DNA of 10,093 bases from Thermohalobaculum sp035527255 (GTDB lineage: Bacteria > Pseudomonadota > Alphaproteobacteria > Rhodobacterales > Rhodobacteraceae): positions 1-10,093 of the forward strand of contig DATLAW010000287.1 in NCBI GenBank assembly GCA_035527255.1, written 5' to 3'. This document shows positions 6,868 to 10,093 of this stretch, in pieces. The first letter of the stretch is position 1. The number at the start of each line of letters is the position of its first letter. The notes beneath the pieces are model-generated. The model made no database searches. It saw only the letters and a program-made list of their open reading frames with translations, and was not told the DNA's origin. A program made the position numbers and the translations under genes.

Positions 6868-6911
6868 GGGGGTGTTTTGGGAGTGTTTTAGGGGTGTTAT
6901 GGGGGTGCTCC
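6868..6911 (+). repeat. Four-unit 11-bp G-rich tandem repeat in a divergent promoter region
   Basis: Four consecutive 11-bp units read GGGGGTGTTTT, GGGAGTGTTTT, AGGGGTGTTAT and GGGGGTGCTCC. Eleven bases is about one helical turn, so equivalent bases fall on one DNA face, as in tandem sites for OmpR/PhoB-type regulators. The plus strand also has four G-runs (6868-6872, 6879-6881, 6891-6894, 6901-6905) separated by 6, 9 and 6 bases, which could fold as a G-quadruplex. The array lies between the SDR and MFS genes, about 26 bp from one candidate -35 and 15 bp from the other. The repeat is seen directly; the control function is inferred. Confidence 0.65.
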
Positions 6912-6926
6912 CGACTCGACTGCATT

Positions 6927-6955
6927 TTGACCGTGTGTGGGCCTTGCCTGAACGA
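6927..6955 (+). promoter_or_regulatory. Weak candidate promoter for the MFS gene
   Basis: TTGACC (6927-6932) lies just downstream of the 11-bp repeat array and is followed after 17 bases by the poor -10 GAACGA (6950-6955). The leader to the ATG at 7012 would be about 50 nt. Only the -35 is convincing. Confidence 0.25.
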
Positions 6956-7011
6956 AAAGGCCGCGCGATGGTGGCGGCGGCGGAAATTCCAGAATTAAGG
7001 CATGACCCTGC

Positions 7012-8262
7012 ATGGCTGACGACGACACCCAGCGCCGCCGGACATTTCGGCGCATGCTTATACTGCTGGGCTGTTTTTTCGTCCTGGTTCAGATCAACCG
7101 CTCGGCCGGTGGGGTGCTGGCGACCTATCTTGGCGCCGTTCGCGGCCTGTCGCCGACCGATATCGGCGCGGTGATGGGAGTGATGTTTTTTTCCTCGGCG
7201 GTGGTCCAGTTGCCAACCGGGATCATGTTCGACTGGCTCGGCCCGCGCCGGACGCTGACCTATCTTGGGTTGGTGGCTGTGGCCGGGCTGATCGTCTTCG
7301 CGACGGTCGATGAGGTCTGGGGAATGATGGCTGGGCGGTTCGCCATGGGTGTTGGCCATGGCGGGGTGATCACCGGCGTCTACCTGTTTGCGATGGCCTG
7401 GGCGCCGCCAAAACAGATCGCTCAGGCGACCGCCACGGTGGTCAGCATCGCTGGTGGGTTGGGTGGGATACTGGCGACAACGCCGTTGGACTTCGCGCTG
7501 GGACAATACGGGCTATCGGCGACGTTCTTGTGGCTGGCCGCCGCGACTGCTGTGGTGACACTGGTGTTGCACGTCACGCTTCAGGATCGCCCTGCGGATG
7601 CGCCCGGCGTTGCGGTCGTGCAGGCGGAAACGCTGGGCCAAACCATCTCGGGGCTGCTGGTGGTGATGCGGATGCCGGAACTGCGCCGGATATTCGCGAT
7701 GGGGCTTTGTTTCTCGGCCCCGTTCATGACCCTGGGCGGGCTGTGGGCCGGGCCGTATTTCACCACCATTCACAATCTGGATGGCGAGGCCGCATCCCTG
7801 TTTCTGCTGAGTCTGATCGTCGCCCTGCATATTGGAACCTTTTGCTACGGCCCGCTCGAGCGGCTGGCGCAATCACGCAAGCGGTTGATCCTGACCGGGG
7901 TCGGGATCGAGATTTCGGCGCTGAGCGTTCTGGTGGTCTGGCCTGACGCGCCGCTGGCGATTGCCGGGGCCAGCCTGTTTGTCTTTGCCCTTGCGGCGCC
8001 GTTTTTTCTGGTTCTGGCCGCCCATGCCCGGATCTTCGTGCCCGCCCGGCGGGTTGGCCGGGCGATCACCTGCATCACGCTGGTCGGCCTGACCGGGGTT
8101 TTTGTCATGCAGCTCGGCACCGGGGCGCTGATCGATCTGGTCGCGAATGCCGGTGGCACTCCGGCGACCGGCTATCGGCTAGTGTTTCTGAGCGTGATCG
8201 GGATTCTTCTGGTCTCAGGGCTGATTTATTGGGGTCAGCCAGAGACACCGGACGGGATGTGA
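7012..8262 (+). CDS. Major facilitator superfamily (MFS) transporter
   Basis: This 416-residue inner-membrane carrier has about twelve hydrophobic segments, near residues 14-36, 50-70, 82-98, 104-128, 139-157, 170-190, 224-246, 261-280, 292-310, 314-338, 349-378 and 388-407. The MFS motif A signature lies between helices 2 and 3 (GIMFDWLGPRR, 70-80), and a polar loop of about 30 residues (190-223) separates the two halves. Gly-rich helix 4/5 segments are normal for the fold. The substrate cannot be assigned; by context it could import the same compound as the TRAP system or a related metabolite, or export an intermediate. The ATG at 7012 has an AAGG ribosome-binding stretch 11 nt upstream (6997-7000). 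The gene is divergent from the SDR unit and is followed by a 514-bp gap before the FAH-KPR gene. Confidence 0.92.
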   Translation: MADDDTQRRRTFRRMLILLGCFFVLVQINRSAGGVLATYLGAVRGLSPTDIGAVMGVMFFSSAVVQLPTGIMFDWLGPRRTLTYLGLVAVAGLIVFATVDEVWGMMAGRFAMGVGHGGVITGVYLFAMAWAPPKQIAQATATVVSIAGGLGGILATTPLDFALGQYGLSATFLWLAAATAVVTLVLHVTLQDRPADAPGVAVVQAETLGQTISGLLVVMRMPELRRIFAMGLCFSAPFMTLGGLWAGPYFTTIHNLDGEAASLFLLSLIVALHIGTFCYGPLERLAQSRKRLILTGVGIEISALSVLVVWPDAPLAIAGASLFVFALAAPFFLVLAAHARIFVPARRVGRAITCITLVGLTGVFVMQLGTGALIDLVANAGGTPATGYRLVFLSVIGILLVSGLIYWGQPETPDGM

Positions 8263-8776
8263 TGTTGAGGGTCAGGACCTATAAACTTAGCGAAAGCGTC
8301 AGATGGCCGCTCAGAGGCCTACGCGGACCCTGCCACCCACCCACCCCGGCCCGGAATCAAGGGCGAAGCCCGCCGGGCCGCGCCCTTCCTCCCCCAAGGG
8401 AGGGCGCATTTGCAGCCTCGCTCGAAGCTCACAGGTTACAAGGTGCCGCGACCATAAAGTGTCTCGCACATCGGCCGTTCGCGCCCACCCGAGGAAGGGC
8501 GCGGCCCTCGGCTGTGCATGGATGGCCAAAGCCCGCAAAGCCCTGCGCAGAGAACCTTCCATGCTGCGCAACTATCGTTCGCGCGAAAATTGCCACGATC
8601 CCAACAGGCGGATTTCAGCGGGATATCGTAGGTTTCATTTCCGGCATGTGGAATCTTTTGCCGTCGCCGCTTCCATTCGCCGTTGATCATTGGATGGTCG
8701 TGCCAACGCACACCCACAGTCGGAAGGTGCCAGGCTTGGGATGACGGCATAGTGCATCGATAGGGAGGCAGACCTC
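8263..8776. other. 514-bp gap without a convincing gene
   Basis: Open frames cross this stretch on both strands, but their predicted proteins are rich in Arg, Pro and Ser, show no recognisable domain, start without good ribosome-binding sites and overlap one another, so none is called. The left part holds the palindrome cluster described separately. The right part (about 8508-8760) is less GC-rich and shows no clear promoter or RNA fold by eye. The last 14 bases carry the ribosome-binding site GGGAGG (8763-8768) of the next gene. The promoter of that gene, if separate from the MFS promoter, must lie here. Confidence 0.5.
8347..8507. repeat. Nested palindrome cluster, REP-like intergenic element
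   Basis: Several inverted repeats overlap. CGGCCCGG (8347-8354) pairs with CCGGGCCG (8373-8380), enclosing the small hairpin GGGC-GAA-GCCC (8361-8371). GCGCCCT (8380-8386) pairs with AGGGCGC (8401-8407), with an inner CCC-CCAA-GGG. A perfect 17-bp inverted repeat, GGGCCGCGCCCTTCCTC (8375-8391) with its complement at 8491-8507, encloses 99 bases. The arms share bases, so alternative folds are possible. The look is that of a dispersed extragenic palindromic element, or an mRNA structure between the MFS and FAH-KPR genes. It is too large and too little T-flanked for a simple terminator. Confidence 0.6.
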
Positions 8777-10093
8777 ATGGCCCATTGGCTCAGATACTCG
8801 CACGGCGGCAGCGAGGGTTTCGGCACCGTCGCGGACGGTACTATCGTGGTGCATGCCGGTGACATGTTCGCCGAGCCCGAGCCAACCGGCGAGGCCCTGG
8901 CGCTGAGCGATGTCGTGGTGCTGACGCCGTGCCAGCCGTCGAAGATGATCTGCCTGTGGAACAACTTCCATGAACTTGCCGCCAAGTTGGGAACGACCCG
9001 GCCGGTTGATCCGCTGTATTTCCTGAAGGCGCCGAACGCTTTTCTGGCCGATGGTCAGGTGATCAACCGCCCCAAGGGCTATGCCGGGAACGTGGTCTAT
9101 GAGGGCGAGTTGGGGATCGTCATCGGCAAGCGCTGCGCCAATATCACCGAGGCGGAGGCGGCGGATTATATCTTCGGCTACACCTGCGTGAACGACGTGA
9201 CCGCCGCTGATATCCTGAACAAGGACCCGAGCTTTCCGCAATGGGCACGGGCAAAGAGCTTCGACAGTTTTGGGGTTTTTGGCCCGGTGGTCGCCACTGG
9301 GCTGGATCCGATGGCGCTGCGGATCAAGACGGTGGTCAGCGGCAAGGAGCGGCAGAACTACCCGGTTAGCGATATGTTCTATCCGCCGCACAAGCTGGTG
9401 GCCCGGCTGAGCGAGGACATGACCCTGATGCCGGGCGATGTGATCGCCTGCGGCACGTCGGTTGGTGTTGGCGCGATGCGCGACCCGGTGCATCGGATCG
9501 AGATTTCTGTTGATGGCGTCGGCACGCTGGCCAATGATTTTGTGCAGCTGGTGCCGTATCGCTATTCGGCCGCGGTGAAACCGATGCGGGTTTGCGTTGT
9601 GGGCGCCGGGGCCATTGGCGGGCTGATGGCGGCGAAGATCGCGACCGGCGGTCACCCGGTGACGGTGATCGACATGGGGGCGCATCTGGGGGCGATCCAG
9701 AAGAACGGGTTGAAGCTGATCTGGGAGGATGGCAGCGAGATCGTTTCCAAAGTCAAGGCGGTTTCCAGTGCCGCCGAGGCTGGTGAGCAGGATCTGGTGA
9801 TCCTGGCGGTGAAGGCACATTACCTCGAGGGTGTGGTTCGCGACATCGACAAGTTGATGCATGCCGAGACCATGGTAATGACAGTCCAGAACGGTCTGCC
9901 ATGGTGGTATTTCCAGCGCCTGGGTGGGGCGCATGACGGGCACAAGATGTCCAGCCTCGACCCCTCCGGTGTGCTGAGCCGCAATGTCGATCCGGCCCGC
10001 CTGATCGGCTCGGTGGTCTATCCGGCGGCGGCGGCAGTGGAGCTTGGGGTGATCCATCATGTCGAGGGTGATCGCTTTCCGGTGGGTGAACTG
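8777..10093 (+). CDS. Fused fumarylacetoacetate-hydrolase-family / ketopantoate-reductase-like protein, 3' end outside window
   Basis: One frame runs 439 codons from the ATG at 8777 (ribosome-binding site GGGAGG, 8 nt spacing) to the window edge with no stop. Residues 1-262 form a FAH-fold domain: the divalent-metal ligands Glu109 and Glu111 (YEGELGIVIGK) and Asp140 (CVNDVTAAD), Lys160, and the Gly-rich GTSVGVG (226-232). Residues 270-439 match the N-terminal half of the ketopantoate reductase (PanE/ApbA) family: GAGAIGG NADP-binding loop (276-282), VKAHYL (345-350), QNGL (371-374) and GSVVYPAAAAVELG (411-424). The linker is only about eight residues. The reductase's catalytic Lys and Glu would lie beyond the edge. 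The FAH part would hydrate, hydrolyse or decarboxylate an oxo-acid, and the KPR part would reduce a 2-oxoacid. An internal ATG (9584) has a weak GGTGA 5 nt upstream, so a separate KPR product is possible. Confidence 0.88.
   Translation, partial: MAHWLRYSHGGSEGFGTVADGTIVVHAGDMFAEPEPTGEALALSDVVVLTPCQPSKMICLWNNFHELAAKLGTTRPVDPLYFLKAPNAFLADGQVINRPKGYAGNVVYEGELGIVIGKRCANITEAEAADYIFGYTCVNDVTAADILNKDPSFPQWARAKSFDSFGVFGPVVATGLDPMALRIKTVVSGKERQNYPVSDMFYPPHKLVARLSEDMTLMPGDVIACGTSVGVGAMRDPVHRIEISVDGVGTLANDFVQLVPYRYSAAVKPMRVCVVGAGAIGGLMAAKIATGGHPVTVIDMGAHLGAIQKNGLKLIWEDGSEIVSKVKAVSSAAEAGEQDLVILAVKAHYLEGVVRDIDKLMHAETMVMTVQNGLPWWYFQRLGGAHDGHKMSSLDPSGVLSRNVDPARLIGSVVYPAAAAVELGVIHHVEGDRFPVGEL

Noticed and set aside
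7002..7019. Five-codon frame (MTLHG) overlapping the MFS start
   Set aside because: The AAGG is only one base from its ATG and serves the ATG at 7012 better. Such tiny frames are common by chance.
8269..8282. GGTC-AG-GACC as a terminator of the MFS gene
   Set aside because: The stem is only 4 bp with a 2-nt loop and no T-run follows.
8303..8686. 127-residue plus-strand frame in the gap after the MFS gene
   Set aside because: It runs through the palindrome cluster, has Arg/Ser/Pro-rich low-information sequence, no good ribosome-binding site and no domain. A small unknown gene cannot be fully excluded.
8687..10060. Long minus-strand frame opposite the FAH-KPR gene
   Set aside because: It is rich in His, Arg and Gln with no domain. 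The plus strand codes clear FAH and KPR motifs over the same bases, so it is a shadow of high-GC coding.

Overview
The window is GC-rich and densely coded, with alphaproteobacterial-style gene content: a TRAP transporter of the DctP/DctQ type, an IclR regulator, GMC, SDR and MDR oxidoreductases, and a FAH-fold enzyme. The best guess is an alphaproteobacterium, possibly of the Rhodobacterales. This is inferred from gene families and base composition, because there is no rRNA or other marker. No tRNA, rRNA, CRISPR array, transposase or phage gene was seen.

Layout. (1) Positions 1-4109, minus strand: GMC oxidoreductase -> TerC/YjbE-like membrane protein (ATGA overlap) -> TRAP solute-binding protein -> TRAP small permease, which runs off the left edge; the large permease is presumably beyond it. 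A strong GC hairpin separates the binding-protein and permease genes, and palindromes precede the binding-protein gene. (2) Positions 4110-5006: an IclR-family regulator on the plus strand, divergent from the GMC gene, with three short palindromes in the shared leader. (3) Positions 5012-6768, minus strand: SDR -> zinc MDR dehydrogenase, joined by an ATGA overlap and convergent with the IclR gene, with 5 bases between stops. (4) Positions 6769-7011: a divergent control region with a four-unit 11-bp G-rich tandem repeat between two candidate promoters. (5) Positions 7012-8262: an MFS transporter, plus strand. (6) Positions 8263-8776: 514 bp without a convincing gene, holding a cluster of nested palindromes that looks like a REP-type intergenic element. 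(7) Positions 8777 to the right edge: an open reading frame that joins a complete FAH-family domain to a ketopantoate-reductase-like domain in one frame.

Together this reads as an uncharacterised catabolic island for a small organic acid, polyol or similar compound. Uptake would be by the TRAP system and possibly the MFS carrier. Stepwise oxidation would be by the flavin GMC enzyme and the two NAD(P)-dependent dehydrogenases, with C-C bond cleavage or hydrolysis and 2-oxoacid reduction by the fused FAH-KPR protein. Control would be by the IclR protein. The substrate cannot be read from the sequence. The most unusual items are the FAH-KPR fusion, the 11-bp repeat array, the coupling of TerC to GMC, and the palindrome-rich gap at 8346-8507.
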